Assembly: GCF_020283565.1 (NCBI RefSeq)
Contig: NC_060060.1
Location: 65,395,257 to 65,459,256 of the forward strand
Source: Trifolium pratense
Lineage: Eukaryota > Streptophyta > Magnoliopsida > Fabales > Fabaceae
DNA: 64,000 nucleotides
Direction: 5' to 3'
The notes beneath the pieces were generated by a model, which did no database searches, was not told the DNA's origin, and worked only from the letters and a program-made list of their open reading frames with translations. Made by a program: the position numbers and the translations under genes. This document shows positions 21,530-34,301 of this stretch, one piece after another; the first letter of the stretch is position 1, and each line of letters begins with the position of its first letter.

Positions 21530-24500
21530 TCATTTTCTGATGAAAGCAACGCCCTTCTCCACGCTTGTTGCTAACTCTTTCTTCGCCTTTTCCAAACTTG
21601 CCCTATTGAAATTTAAGTAAATATAAATCTAATGCGAAATTTAAGTAAATATAAGTCTGATGATGCTTCAGTTTCTTTTACCTATATCAATAGAAAATTC
21701 GTTTTTTCAATGTCAACCATTACAGCTTACCTCTCATAATCACTTAAGGGACCAAGAGGAAGAAATTCCTCAACTCCGTCACGGCCAAGTCGTACTTTTG
21801 ATGCAAAGAATGGGAGTTCAGTCACCTATGACAGATTTTGTTTGTTAGTTCTTAAGAAAAGTACTTGTTTGAGCTTCGACTTTGAGCAGAAAAACCAACA
21901 TTACTACAATCTGCTAAAAATATGACAGGGAAGTGGATCAAAGATGTTCTTTATAGAAAGCACTACTTTGTATTCCTACCTGTGAATCAACATATGCGCA
22001 TTGAATGACATCGGCCTCTCCTTTCAATGCACGAAGACATGCATCTGCAAATTTAACAGCAGCGTATGCCTGCACTTTATTATACATTTGACATTAAATT
22101 TACTTGAATGAATATAGTTAGTCATGAAAATTATGCAAACACAATAAACCAAGAATGGAATTTTAAAAATAAAATACTAACCATTGATAGTGTTGCAGAG
22201 CCAGCTCCAGCTTTGGCCTAGAGAAAATGACAATGTTGTGTAAACAAAAATTCAAATGTATAGATAATCTATAGCAATGGAGGAATCATACATAGCACAA
22301 GTTATTAGTAATTATTTTTAAACTTATATAATCAAGTGTATGCTTTCCTGCATATAGAAAAGCTAAAGCCTCACAAAATTTCCCATGCAAGCCTCTATGT
22401 CAGTATATGAACTAGGGGTGTAGTGATATTCCAAACATCCAAATAAAATAAACCCAAAAAATGGGGGCAAAGTATCAATGTGGTGTTGGTCAAGTGGAAG
22501 CAACGTGCTCCTATAAGGAGGAGGATTTGGGGAATCCAGATGTGAATCCTGATGGACACACCCGCATAGGGAGGCTGAGAACCAAGGGACAAAATCTTAC
22601 TCAATCAGCCTAACCAGTGATTGGGGTCACATAGCTGGTCCAAAGGAGTCAAAGTTGTGGGGATACCCTGGTGGACTCATTGAGGTGCCAAAGGTTCTGT
22701 TTACCGTGGGTTCCAAAATAAAAAATAGTGGCAAATTGATTTATATCAGCTTCAGTGCTCCTATGTAAAAAACTCGAAGCAATTTATGCTTGAGTCAACT
22801 CACATTTAATTAGCCTCTCAAAAACTTCCCCACAAACAAAAGTTTGAGTCCATAGTTGCCTAATAGTCCAGCCCCTCTGCTGTCTCTCACCAACAAATCA
22901 TTTAAGTCAACATATTTAATACATTGATTATCAAGACCTCCATAGTTGATAAGTAAAGGACAAATGAGAAATGATATTAGATGTTGGCATTGAAGTAAAA
23001 AGAGACTTTTGAAGATGTAGATTGTGTAAATTTTCACCTCAACAACTTCAGTTCCACCGTTTTGTATGCGATCCGTCAAGTACTCAATTTCCTTTGTGGT
23101 GAAAGAGGAATGTGGTTTAACCTAAAATTTGAGTGACAGGGTTAGGTAAGATTTTATAGTGTTACAGTTTTAAGTATTTAAAATCAAAATGGTAACAATT
23201 AAGAATAAGAAATAGTTATAGTGCAGACCTGAGAAAGAAGAGGTAAAATGGTGATTCCGGCATGTCCTCCGACAACTGGGACATCCACATCCCTTGGATC
23301 AAGACCAAGAACTTCAGCCTGCATTTTGGGCCCAGCAGGGAGAATAAGTGAAGTTCAACTCAACTGTATCGCAGAAAAAACTAGGATACAATATGCGAGA
23401 GCTACAAGCACACAAACTTATCCTATGCTTAATTGTACTCCCTCCGGTCCTAAATATAAGAGAAAGTTTACTTTTTAGATTCATTGAGAATCTAATGTAT
23501 CTGGACCATATTATGATCCAAATACATTAGATTCTCAATAAATCTAAAAAGTAAATTTTTTCTTATATTTAGGACTAGAGGGAGTATTAACTATTAAGGC
23601 TTCAACAAGCAATGTTATAGAATATAATCTACAAAAACTAGATGATCAAATGGATGTGATAAACAGAAATTAGGTATGAGTATTACTACTGTAATCACAT
23701 AAATGGAATTCCATCTCCGGAACTGATATTGTAACTGATATCGATCATCTATTTCCACTCCTGTCCTTAGTATTTGGGATCTATCAAGATCAGGATGACA
23801 ATACCAGCTTAAATATTTTGTATAAACTAACAATATTAATAGCTTGATTCCAAAAGAAATTGTTGCTCTTTGCATAAAATATGAATGAGAAAGCACGAGA
23901 CTACGTTGCTTGCCTGTGCAGGAAGTGTATCAAGTGAAATCATTGTCTAATGGAATTTTTTTATCTTTGCCACAGAAACATACATAAACAACTGAGTAAA
24001 ACCAATCTTGATAATCGATGTGTGGTTATACAATCAAAAGATCATCATAAATTTTTCACCTAATATGTATAACTGTGGTCCATACTTTTTCTCCATAAAC
24101 AAAAGATCTTCATAAATTGGCAGTCTGTTTAACTTGGTCAGAGATCTAATTTCTTACTAATAAGTATCATAGGTTGTTGTTTGTCATTAAGTAATAGACG
24201 TAGCCGGTCAAAGCTTGAAACAAAAAGAAATTTTGCATTGGACAGTTTATCGGTTTAAGTTGAAAAATTCACTGTCCTAGTTATGCTGTAAGTGTAACTA
24301 TAAAAAGCTGGACATAGTATTTAGTAGCACATACATACCACAAACGTATTGGCCCTAACCACATCAAGCATCGTCACTCCCAAAAGTCTCTTGGGATCAT
24401 AAGTACCGGCTCTTTTGAAAACTTCAGCCGCAATAGGGACAGTGGAGTTAACCGGATTACTTATCACGTTGACAATCGCCTTAGGACATCGCTTCGCAAT

Positions 24501-25352
24501 TGCTTCACAGAGTGTTTTAACGATTCCGGCATTTATATTGAAGAGATCATCTCTTGTCATTCCAGGTTTACGGGGAACACCGGCAGGAATGATTACCAAA
24601 TCCATACCTGTAAGTGCATCCTCAAGCTGATTTTGCCCCAAAAATCCTCGAACCTAAATATCAAAATCTTCTTAGTCATCTCAAAATATTAAAAAAAACA
24701 ACTTGGTTTGACAAACCTGGACATTCTCTATGATTAGACAACTTATACGATAAGTGTATATGCTATAAGCAGTTAATTAAGTTGTATATGAAAACATGAC
24801 CTTAATAGTCCCGGAGCAATTCAATGATCAAGTTTATCAATTTACATGAAATTGAGAACAATAAAGCAGTACAAGTATCTGGGTTTCATTTGTTTATTTA
24901 TGTCTAAAAAGCAAATTAAAAATTGAAAAAGAAGAAAGAGTTAGGAACATACAACAGCAGCAGTATCCATATGACTGATATCAGAAGTAACACCAGGAGT
25001 ATTAACAACATCATAAAGATGAAGAACTGAAACCAAAGGATTGATCTTCATCAACATAGAAAGAGGTTGACCTATGCCACCAGCAGCACCCAAAATTGCA
25101 ACTTTGAAACCAGGTGATGCACCTTTTGCACGGCAATGGAAACTTGTCAAAGAAGAACCATCACCATGTTCATTCATCTACATAACATATCATACATAAT
25201 CATTCATAGAGATCATGAATCTAACTAATAGTGATATTATTGATCCAATGCAAATGGGAAAGAGATGATGAAAAACGTACCTTGAGATTGGGAGGATTGA
25301 GGTGGCTGGAGATTCTTGCGATTCGTTGATTTGCGTATGAATTTGGCTCCAT
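21530..25352 (-). CDS. PMDH: Peroxisomal (glyoxysomal) NAD-malate dehydrogenase
   Basis: Nine exons on the minus strand: 25281-25352, 24953-25177, 24339-24653, 23229-23318, 23038-23121, 22182-22217, 21980-22069, 21731-21825, 21530-21602. All introns are GT-AG and the frame holds throughout, giving 359 residues (family usually 354-358). The enzyme interconverts malate and oxaloacetate with NAD(H) in peroxisomes, serving beta-oxidation, photorespiration and the glyoxylate cycle. Residues 10-18 (RIARISSHL) fit the PTS2 import signal R-(L/I)-x5-H-L. The NAD fold motif GAAGGIG is at 54-60, substrate arginines R127, R133 and R199, and catalytic pair D196/H223. The start is the ATG just before the PTS2 peptide. 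The two large introns (23319-24338 and 22218-23037) hold repeats, including a Stowaway MITE. Confidence 0.96.
23438..23584. mobile_element. Stowaway MITE in the third MDH intron
   Basis: A 147-bp element with TA at both edges (23436-23437 and 23585-23586). Ends are CTCCCTCCGGTCCTAAATAT and its near-perfect complement, and the arms pair over most of the length. These are the ends and TA duplication of Stowaway (Tc1/mariner-derived) MITEs. Confidence 0.9.
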
Positions 25353-26105
25353 GATTTCGCAATCAAAAAACGAGAGCAGATGAATTTATTTATTTATTTG
25401 TATTATCTATGGATTTGATTTGATCTCTATCTAAGAAAGAAGCTTCGATAGCGTATGGAGAAGGTTTTGATCGGTGTTTTTTTTGTACGAATTGGGAAGT
25501 GTGAAATTTGATCTTATCAAATTCTTGTCTTGTGTGTGAAACTTTCATTGATGATTAATAAATAAATAAATAAATATTTCCAAAAAAAGAAGAAGAAAGT
25601 TAATATGAAATCTTTTTTTTGTTAACATAGTGTTGTAAGTAGTAGTTACTTACAAAGTTTAATACTGTTTACAAATTTTTACTTGATTCAGTGTTGATTG
25701 ACGTTGAACTTAATAAGAAAGATTACGATTTGACTCCAAAACTATGATCGGAAGGGATCTAGAACCACTTGATTCCTATATCAAAAGAGTGATGACTTGA
25801 TATTGATATGAGAATGGTATATAAAATGAGTTATCTCTTTTTAATCAAAACGAATCTCTCTAACCATTTGGGTGAAAATATTTTAAAAAAGTTAGTCCAA
25901 TAATTCATGCCATGGCATTTCATTTCTTAACTTGCATAGTTACATTCTCATTTCCTTTTCCACTTTGCACTTTGGACATTTTGAATAATAAAATTGCAGA
26001 AAATCATATTAGAGAAGATGCATTCAATCTTATGATGAAATTTGTGTATAGTGTATCAACGAAATATTGTTTGGTGTGACACCTGTATCAACAAAATATG
26101 ATTTA
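25353..26105. other. MDH 5' flank with SINE fragment
   Basis: Holds the presumed promoter and 5' untranslated region of the minus-strand MDH gene, including an AATA-type microsatellite around 25557-25575. A degraded SINE copy (GTGTTGATTGACGTTGAAC onward) lies at about 25690-25790. No clear core promoter motif could be chosen. Confidence 0.45.
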
Positions 26106-26113
26106 GTTTTAGA

Positions 26114-26600
26114 TAGGGTCGTTCCAAGCAATTTGGAGGTCCGGCTATAATTTTAAAAATAAATCCGTAATAAAAGTTTGTTTAAAAAAAATCAATATTT
26201 TTAAATTATGAATAATAGCATTAACATAAAAAATAGTCATTTTAGATAAAATCATAAATAAAAAAATAGATGTAATTTTTTTTTTTTTTGAATTTATAAA
26301 TATAAAAAGATTATGTATGTTTAGTGCATTTGTTACATGTGAGAGATTCATTGTTATTTTATTTTCCATGATAATAAAAACATTTGGCGTACGCAGCTTA
26401 TTGTTAAATTTGATGTAGTTACCTTCAACTTGAAATTCAAGTCTCAAACCACTCGGCTATTCGCAACTTATTGTTAAATTTGACATTATCCAATATATGA
26501 TATCTAATTTTAAAAATTTGGCCCCAAAGATTGGACAAATGGGCCCCGATAAATTGTAGGTCCAACTCCATATGCCTGCACCTGGTCTGGGTCGGCCCTG
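26114..26600. mobile_element. Non-autonomous hAT-like element, 487 bp
   Basis: Flanked by GTTTTAGA at 26106-26113 and 26601-26608 (the match extends two more bases, TA). Ends are TAGGGTCGTTCC and, from the right, CAGGGCCGACCC, a short imperfect inverted repeat of the CAGGG type common in hAT elements. The interior is AT-rich and non-coding. Confidence 0.7.
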
Positions 26601-26610
26601 GTTTTAGATA

Positions 26611-28997
26611 CAAATCTAATTATCTAAAGTCACAAGTAATTTTTGCACCATGATAATATACGAGTCAATCCAACTAACCTCGATCATCATGTTCAATTTA
26701 GACAAGACATTAAGTTAAATTTTGAGATCAAATCATGACCATCTGATAATAACTAGACGGAAATAAGTTAATCGTGTTTGATTAATCACAATTGAATAAT
26801 TATTTTAAAATCATAATCTCATTTCTCGTTACCTATAAAAAGACAATGACCCTTGATAAAAAGTACATTCTCTCAATTTCGGCTAAACCTCTAGACTATC
26901 ATAAATCCTTCTTGATTTGAGTGTTGGAGTTCATACAGGTACGCCATGCCCTCTAAGGAGCGGTCATTATCCTTCGCTGCATCAATCAACTTTGATCGTC
27001 GTCTTCATATGATCTACTTAGATCATTGTCGTCGTCCACATGAAGAATTTGGTGTTAAATTAAGTTACATAAGTTCGTTTTTTTTGTAAAGTTGGACGCG
27101 TGTTCTTGCTTATAATCAAAACTTTGAATAACTTTTATAGGGAAATCTCATGTTTTTGAATCCTGGTCGTCCTTCATTCTTAGGGCAACAAATTATTTTT
27201 CAAGAGATAAGATGATTGACTTTCCTATAATATGCAATCGATCTCCAAATGAAGTATTAACAAATATTCTCTGCTTCAATACAATTTACACTTGAGCCAA
27301 AGTTATTTATTATATCTGCAATGCAATAGAGAGATAATTTGCATTCTCATCAAAATCTCCAACTCTTAGCATAGAAATGAATGTCATCAAAATTATCAGA
27401 AAAACATAAACTTTGTGAAAACATTATGTAAGTTCCGCATTTGCCTTTTGGCATGAAACCTCACAAAAATCCTCCCCAATGAAATAAATAAGAAGAAGCC
27501 TTACGATTTCTTAAGAGGTTCACATTGAGTATAAAAAAATAATCAACTACGTAGTATTAATAAAGTTATGAGATTTTCTGTTAATAGACTAGTCTTTTAA
27601 ATTGAACTCTTTTTATTAGTTTAAATCGTAAACACAACCAATTTTATTTTCTCATCACCTCTACCAAATTTAATAGAATCCCACATCCTAGTTTCCCAAC
27701 ACCACTAATCTTGTGGGCTAGCCTCTTCAAGAGATAAAGAATATTCCCTTCCTTTTACTATGCATAGAACTAATAGGGTTTGACGCAAGATCATTCCAAT
27801 TAACTCAGAAAGAAGTGGATGACACACATAAGAAAACAATATAAATTAAATTTGTTTCATCTTAACATTTATACATGACGTACATAGGCACCACAGTGCT
27901 GCTAGTTTTCTATCACCAACTTAATATAAAAAAAAAAACATTTAATTTTGGACGATTATTTGACTAAGGAGTCCAATCCAATGACCAAATGACATAGTAT
28001 TCTCACTCTACGATATTCAAGTCAAAAAAGTTATGTCTTTGAATAAAAGACTAATATGACTTGATCTTTAGGGACTCCATTGCCCCCACAGGTGACTAGT
28101 GAGTGAGGCTCTTATCTTAACACAATAATGATAGCAGGGGGAGTTGAACTCATGTCTCACGGTAGGATAACGAGATGCACTGCGGTAACTAAATCACACA
28201 ATACGTAGTAGATTTCAGCCATCTATTTTAAATCGGTCGATTCGATCAAATAACATCTTTAGAATATTTTTGTCAACTAGACCAATCTACATATATTGAT
28301 TCAATGTTTTTTATTTAAAAGAAAATCAAAACATTCATTGAAATCAGGATCATCGAATCTCGATCCAACGATCACGAATATGTTGAATGTGCGAACATAT
28401 CAAATTATTCACCGCAGACAATCCAATTTCCTTCTTTAGATGCTAACTAGGTTTTATTGATTGGCAGTGGCAAAAGTGAATATGCCAACTTAGTTATAGT
28501 ACTCATTTTAAAACTACTAGCAGTCACAATTAGGAATCACATCATAAACCAAATGGATGAATTAGTTAACCTAATTCTTCCTTTATGCTTTGATTAAAAA
28601 TTATTTTATGCTAAGTTTAACTATAGTGAGCTATAAAATAAAACTAGTGCTTAATGATACAAAACAATAGGATTGTCGTTTACCACATTCAAATCAATAA
28701 CCAAATGATGAACTATCTGGACCCATATCAATGCTTATCACAACTTTCAATTATTTTACCTTATCAAATTCAATGGGGGAAAAGATCACCGACAAAATTC
28801 AATAGTAGTGGAGTATTCAGTAGTAGTACAACGTTAAAGTCAACAAAATGCATGTTTTTTCTATGGGTTTCATTCTTTTAGGTGCTGTATTTATTTGTTG
28901 CTAAAGGGGTCCAATGATGAAACCTCCGTTAAATTCATAAGACTTCATTCCAATAATTTCATTGATGTTTCAAAAGAGTTACTATAGATTGTAGGAG
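26611..28997. other. Intergenic, mostly unrecognised
   Basis: About 2.4 kb of AT-rich DNA without a supported gene. Near 28131-28196 a minus-strand tRNA-like motif (GAGTTCAACTCCCCC, complement of the visible GGGGGAGTTGAACTC) suggests an old SINE. The short frame at 28654-28881 shows no domain. Confidence 0.4.
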
Positions 28998-29146
28998 GAG
29001 TGCTACCAACACACTCTTTAACAAACACACTCTATTTTATTGGTTAAAATTTATATGGGTCCCATAAAAGTTATATGGATCCACATTTTTTTATGGGACC
29101 CATGTGAATTTCAACCAATAAAAGAGAGTGTGTTGCTAGCATTATT
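28998..29146. mobile_element. Small foldback MITE
   Basis: Left arm GAGTGCTACCAACACACTCT ... TATTGGTTAAAATTTATATG, right arm its imperfect complement, meeting around the GGGTCCCATAAAA block. About 150 bp, non-coding. Confidence 0.7.
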
Positions 29147-29501
29147 CTAGATTGTAGTAAGTAGTAACAATGTCTGAATTTTTTTTTTACCATATTTCAG
29201 GTACATTTGAACTATAGAGTCGAACATCGAACCTCCGCCAACTTGCACAAAATGTTCAAATTTTTTACCATTTGGACTAATCAAATTGTTGATAACAATT
29301 AGCCAATTAAAGCATTAGCTCAAGTGATTAATTGAGATGATAATTTGACTAATCCCTAGTGGGCATCCGCAAAAAATACCCACAACGGGTAAGATAAAAA
29401 TCTGCATTTCGAATACGGGCACGAATATGGATAATTGCCCATAAAAATGAGTGGGTATGAGTGCGGGTACGAGTATCTTAGTACCAACTCGCCCCATACC
29501 C

Positions 29502-29503
<2 letters not shown>

Positions 29504-29556
<53 letters not shown>
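29504..29556. repeat. (AT)n microsatellite
   Basis: An almost uninterrupted run of AT dinucleotides of about 50 bp, followed by further TATAATATAAT-rich sequence to about 29592. Confidence 0.95.
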
Positions 29557-29559
<3 letters not shown>

Positions 29560-29592
29560 ATTTATATTATTATATAATATAATATAATATAT

Positions 29593-30982
29593 TTATATCA
29601 GTTTAAAAAAATAAAACTCTATTAAACTCCTATACATTTTTAATAAAAATGTTTATTTATAAGATAATGCAAACACAATGTGAATATGTCAACAAAGATA
29701 TAAACTTTAGCATGAGGTTAGTAATGATTTTGTTTATAGTTTTCATTAGACAACATTAAAATCTTTGATTTTTTTTTTAATTATATTAAAATGATATGAT
29801 TTTTATAATTGAACGATTTATTTTTCGAAAAAATGCGGGTAATCAAGTTTGATTTATGGCTGAAACAATTATTGGTCTGAATATGATAAAGAAAGAGAAT
29901 ATGAATTGAAAATTATGAATACACGAGCATGAATGGCTAGAATTGAGCAAATGAGCGTTTGTTTAATTTGAACCCTCGGGAACATTGTAAAGCAAAGTGG
30001 AGAGACAGCTGATTCTTCACGGCAATGCAGAGCCAGCAGGAACAGATTCTTCCCAACCATTTAACTTTTGTTTTTTTCTTTCAAAATAGTGTTTGGAAAT
30101 TGAACTAAGATTATAGTACATACATAAATAAATGTCATTTTCCTTACTAAGCAAAATATTCTCCATCTACACTATACTGTATCTCTCTATAACAAAAAAA
30201 CAGAAAACAATACTATATTACGGATCAAGATTCCCTGCTGTCCAAAAATACGAAATTTTCCAAGCAATAGATCTCAGCCATTTGTTTCTGACCGAACTAC
30301 TAATATTATATTTTTAAAAATTAGTACTAAACAATCTCGACCTTAATTCAAGACCAGACAACTGAAAATCATTACAGCAACACGCACTAAGTAACTGCGT
30401 GCAATCCTTTTCCATATATTACTAGTACTAGAATTTAAGTAAGGGACAATAAGAGGAAAGAGTATTAGGTTCCTAGATTCAAAAATCTTAAACCACACAA
30501 AACATTATTACATTATTAACATGTTTAGCAAATTATCTCCAAAATGTTTAACACAGAAAATTTTTCATAGGTAGTCCCAAATTTCTCCTATCCCCAAGAA
30601 TGATTCATTCTTGTTCTAGAAGTATTACTATGTTATCCCTCTTACACTCTCTCCCTTTGCCTCTGTCATGTTCTCTGCTTTTAGTTTTTCATGCAAAATT
30701 CTCATTACTTTAATCTAAGTCCTTTTTCCACTTTTCAAAACAATCCAAATCCTAATCACGTTTCCCTCTCCACTTTCAAACCTCCCTCACCACATCATCA
30801 AAACCGCTGAGAATTAAATGCACACTTTTCCCCCTAATAATCCCAAAAAACATCACCCTTTTTTGTTGCTACACACAACAATTAAAGTAAAGTGAATCTT
30901 GTGAGAACTGTCCCTATTTTCATGCATGAAAATCAGAAACTCACTCACGAGGAATATCACTAACTAAGATTCTAAGAAGTGT
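29593..30982. other. Upstream region of the HSL2 gene
   Basis: No gene is supported in this stretch. The part from about 30700 to 30982 is richer in C and A and probably holds the promoter and 5' untranslated region of the receptor kinase downstream. I see no unambiguous TATA box. Confidence 0.4.
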
Positions 30983-31012
30983 ATGTATGACTCAAATTCA
31001 AACTACTATTAA
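30983..31012 (+). promoter_or_regulatory. Short upstream ORF before HSL2
   Basis: An ATG at 30983 opens a nine-codon frame that stops with TAA at 31010-31012, in a different frame from the receptor. It overlaps another ATG (30987) that is in frame with the receptor. If translated, it could reduce initiation at 30987 and favour the ATG at 31068. Confidence 0.4.
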
Positions 31013-31067
31013 CACCTTCAAAACTTCATCATTCTCATCATTTCTCACTCTACCAAAATTCTACAAC

Positions 31068-34000
31068 ATGGAAAAAATACTCATTCTTATTCTTCTCTTT
31101 TCATTACTATGTTCAAGTGGAAGCACTTTTTCACTTTCAAGAGACTATGAAATTCTGCTTCATGTCAAGAACACTCAAATTGATGACCAAAACAAGAGTC
31201 TCAACAATTGGCTTCCAAACACAGAACACAATCCTTGTAACTGGACCGGTATAACCTGTGATTCACGAAACAAATCAGTTATATCCATCGACCTCTCAGA
31301 AATCGGCATTTATGGCGATTTTCCCTTTAATTTCTGTCGAATTCCAACTCTCCAAAACCTATCACTTGCTGTCAATTATCTTGGCAATGAAATTTCCTCA
31401 CATTCCATGCTACCATGTTCACACCTTCGTGTCTTGAACATCTCCGATAACTTATTTGTCGGAACCTTACCGGAATTCAACGCAGAAATCTTTCAATTAA
31501 GAGTACTCGACGCCTCAACCAACAACTTCTCCGGTGATATTCCGGCTAGTTTTGGCCGGTTTCCACACCTGAAAGTACTCATTTTGTCTAACAACCTTTT
31601 CACCGGTGACATTCCGGCAAGTTTTGGCCTATTTCCGCAACTGAATGTACTAAGTTTGTCCGGTAACTTTTTCACCGGAACAATTCCTTCATTTTTAGGT
31701 AATCTCAGTGAATTAACTCAATTTGAACTTGCTTATACAGAAACAATGAAACCAGGTCCTTTACCTTCTCAACTAGGAAATCTTACAAAGCTAGAAATTC
31801 TCTACCTTGCCAATATCAACCTCATAGGTAACATACCAGATTCTATTGGAAACCTTATTTCCATAAAAAACTTTGATTTGTCTCAAAATTCCTTGTCTGG
31901 TAAAATCCCAGAAACCATTTCTGGTATGAAAAATGTTGAAAAAATTGTACTATTTGATAACAATCTTTCTGGTGAAATTCCACAAGGTTTAACAAATCTT
32001 ACAAATTTGTTTCTATTAGACCTCTCTCAGAACACTCTCACCGGAAAATTGTCGAAAGAACTCGTTTCAATGAATCTTTCTGTTATTCACTTGAATGACA
32101 ATTTTCTCAGTGGAGAAGTTCCAGAAAGTTTAGCTTTGAATCCAAATTTGCAGGATTTGTGTCTTTTCAACAATAGCTTTTCAGGGAAACTACCACAAGA
32201 TCTTGGAAAATACTCTGCCATTGAAGAAATCGATGTTTCAACAAATAACTTCATTGGAGAGTTACCAAAGTTTCTCTGTCAAAAGAAGAAGCTTCAAAGA
32301 CTTCTCACATTCAAAAACCGATTTTCCGGTTCTCTTCCTGATGAGTATGGTGATTGTGATTCTCTTCATTATGTAAGAATTGAGAACAATGAACTTTCTG
32401 GTTCAGTTCCAGCAAGATTCTGGAACCTGCCCAATTTTTCTCTTCTGAAAATGGATCATAACAGGTTTGAAGGTTCAGTCTCAGGTTCAATCAGAGCAAA
32501 GGGATTAATCAAACTAGTTTTAGCCGGTAATAGGTTTTCCGGTGAGTTTCCGGTAGGTGTCTGCAAACTTGTTGAGCTTGTGCAAATTGACATTGGAAAC
32601 AACAGGTTTACCGGTGAAGTTCCTACCTGCATAACCGGTTTGAAAAAGTTGCAGAAACTGAATATGCAGGGGAACATGTTCACCGGTAAAATTCCTGGTA
32701 ATGTATCTTCATGGACTGAATTAACCGAGTTAAACTTGTCGAATAACCGGTTCACTGGTTCAATTCCACCGGAACTTGGTAATTTGCCTGGTTTAATATA
32801 CCTTGATCTCTCCGTTAATTCTTTAACGGGGAAGATTCCGGTGGAGTTAACAAGCTTAAGGTTGAATCAGTTCAATGTTTCTGATAACAAATTGTCTGGT
32901 GAGGTTCCTTCGGATTTTAACCGCGAAGTTTACTTATCGGGACTAATGGGTAACCCGGGTTTGTGTAGCAATGTAATGAAAAACTTTCATTCTTGTTCAA
33001 AACATAGACCCTTTTCAGTTGTTGCAATAATTGTTTTATCTGCTTCTGTTGTGTTGATTTTTGTATCTGGTTTATGGTTCATGAAGAAAAAGTCGAAATC
33101 TTTCGTTGGAAAATCTAAACGGGCTTTTATGACAACTGCATTTCAGAGAGTTGGGTTCAATGAGGAAGATATAGTTCCTTTTTTAACCAATGAGAATTTG
33201 ATTGGAAGAGGTGGGTCGGGTCAGGTTTATAAAGTGAAAGTGAAAACGGGTCAAATAGTTGCTGTGAAGAAACTTTGGGGTTGTGGAACACAGAAACCTG
33301 ATATAGAATCTGTGTTCAAGTCAGAGATTGAAACATTGGGTAGAATTAGACATGCTAATATAGTGAAACTGTTGTTTTGTTGTAGTGCTGATGATTTCAG
33401 AATTTTGGTTTATGAGTACATGGAAAATGGAAGTTTAGGTGATGTTTTGCATGAGGGGAAGTTTGAGGAATTGTTGGATTGGTCTAAGAGATTTGGAATT
33501 GCTTTAGGTGCTGCTAAAGGGTTAGCTTATTTACACCATGATTGTGTTCCTCCTATTGTTCATAGGGATGTTAAGAGTAATAACATATTGCTTGATCATG
33601 ATTGTGTGCCTCGTGTCGCTGATTTTGGACTTGCTAAGACGTTGCAGCGCGACGCAAGTGAAGCTGCTATGTCTAGAGTTGCTGGTTCATATGGTTACAT
33701 TGCTCCAGGTTAGTTTTCATTTTACTTGTTTATTATTATGAATGAAATTTTTTGTATCTGAAGCACAAATACTTCTGATTAAAAGTGTGTCTGGTGTCCG
33801 ACACATGATTATCAATGATTAATTCATTTTCATAAATTATTACTTGTGTTGATGTGCCCGTGTTGTGTTTGATATTTGTGTCTGTGTGATAATATCTAAT
33901 ACCTAATTGATTGAATTGCAGAATATGGTTATACATTGAAAGTGACTGAGAAGAGTGATGTGTATAGTTTTGGTGTGGTGTTGATGGAATTGATAACTGG

Positions 34001-34301
34001 GAAGAGGCCAAATGACTCATATTTTGGTGAGAACAAAGATATTGTGAAGTGGATAACTGAGATTGCTATATCAACATCTCATGAAGTAGGAGGAAGTGAC
34101 AACATTAGAGGAGGCCTAAATTGTGTTGTGACAAAGATTGTGGACCCAAGATTGAACTTGGATACTTGTGATTATGAAGAGGTTGAAAAGGTTTTGAATG
34201 TGGCTCTACTTTGTACTTCAGCATTTCCAATTAATAGACCTTCAATGAGAAAAGTGGTTGAATTGCTTAAGGACCAGAAATTAGCTCGTCTCAAGTCATG
34301 A
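31068..34301 (+). CDS. HSL2: HSL2-type (HAESA-LIKE 2) LRR receptor-like kinase
   Basis: Two exons, 31068-33708 and 33922-34301, encode 1006 residues. HAESA-family receptors (LRR-RLK XI) perceive IDA-type peptides at the plasma membrane and control abscission and cell separation. From residue 1: signal peptide ([19 protein letters not shown]), N-cap with CNWTGITC, about 20 LRRs, transmembrane segment near 649-672, then kinase with glycine loop [11 protein letters not shown] near 713. The HRD motif is at 832-834 and DFGLAK follows. The C-terminus ([17 protein letters not shown]) and the [18 protein letters not shown] block are very close to HSL2. An in-frame ATG at 30987 would add 27 residues before the signal peptide; I prefer 31068 because the hydrophobic core then follows directly. 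The intron sits at the same APE codon as in the BAM gene and starts with an in-frame TAG. Confidence 0.94.

Noticed and set aside
22395..22700. Possible gene or SINE in an MDH intron
   Set aside because: Less AT-rich with phrases such as GGTCAAGTGGAAGCAACGTG, but no B box, tail or duplication could be defined.
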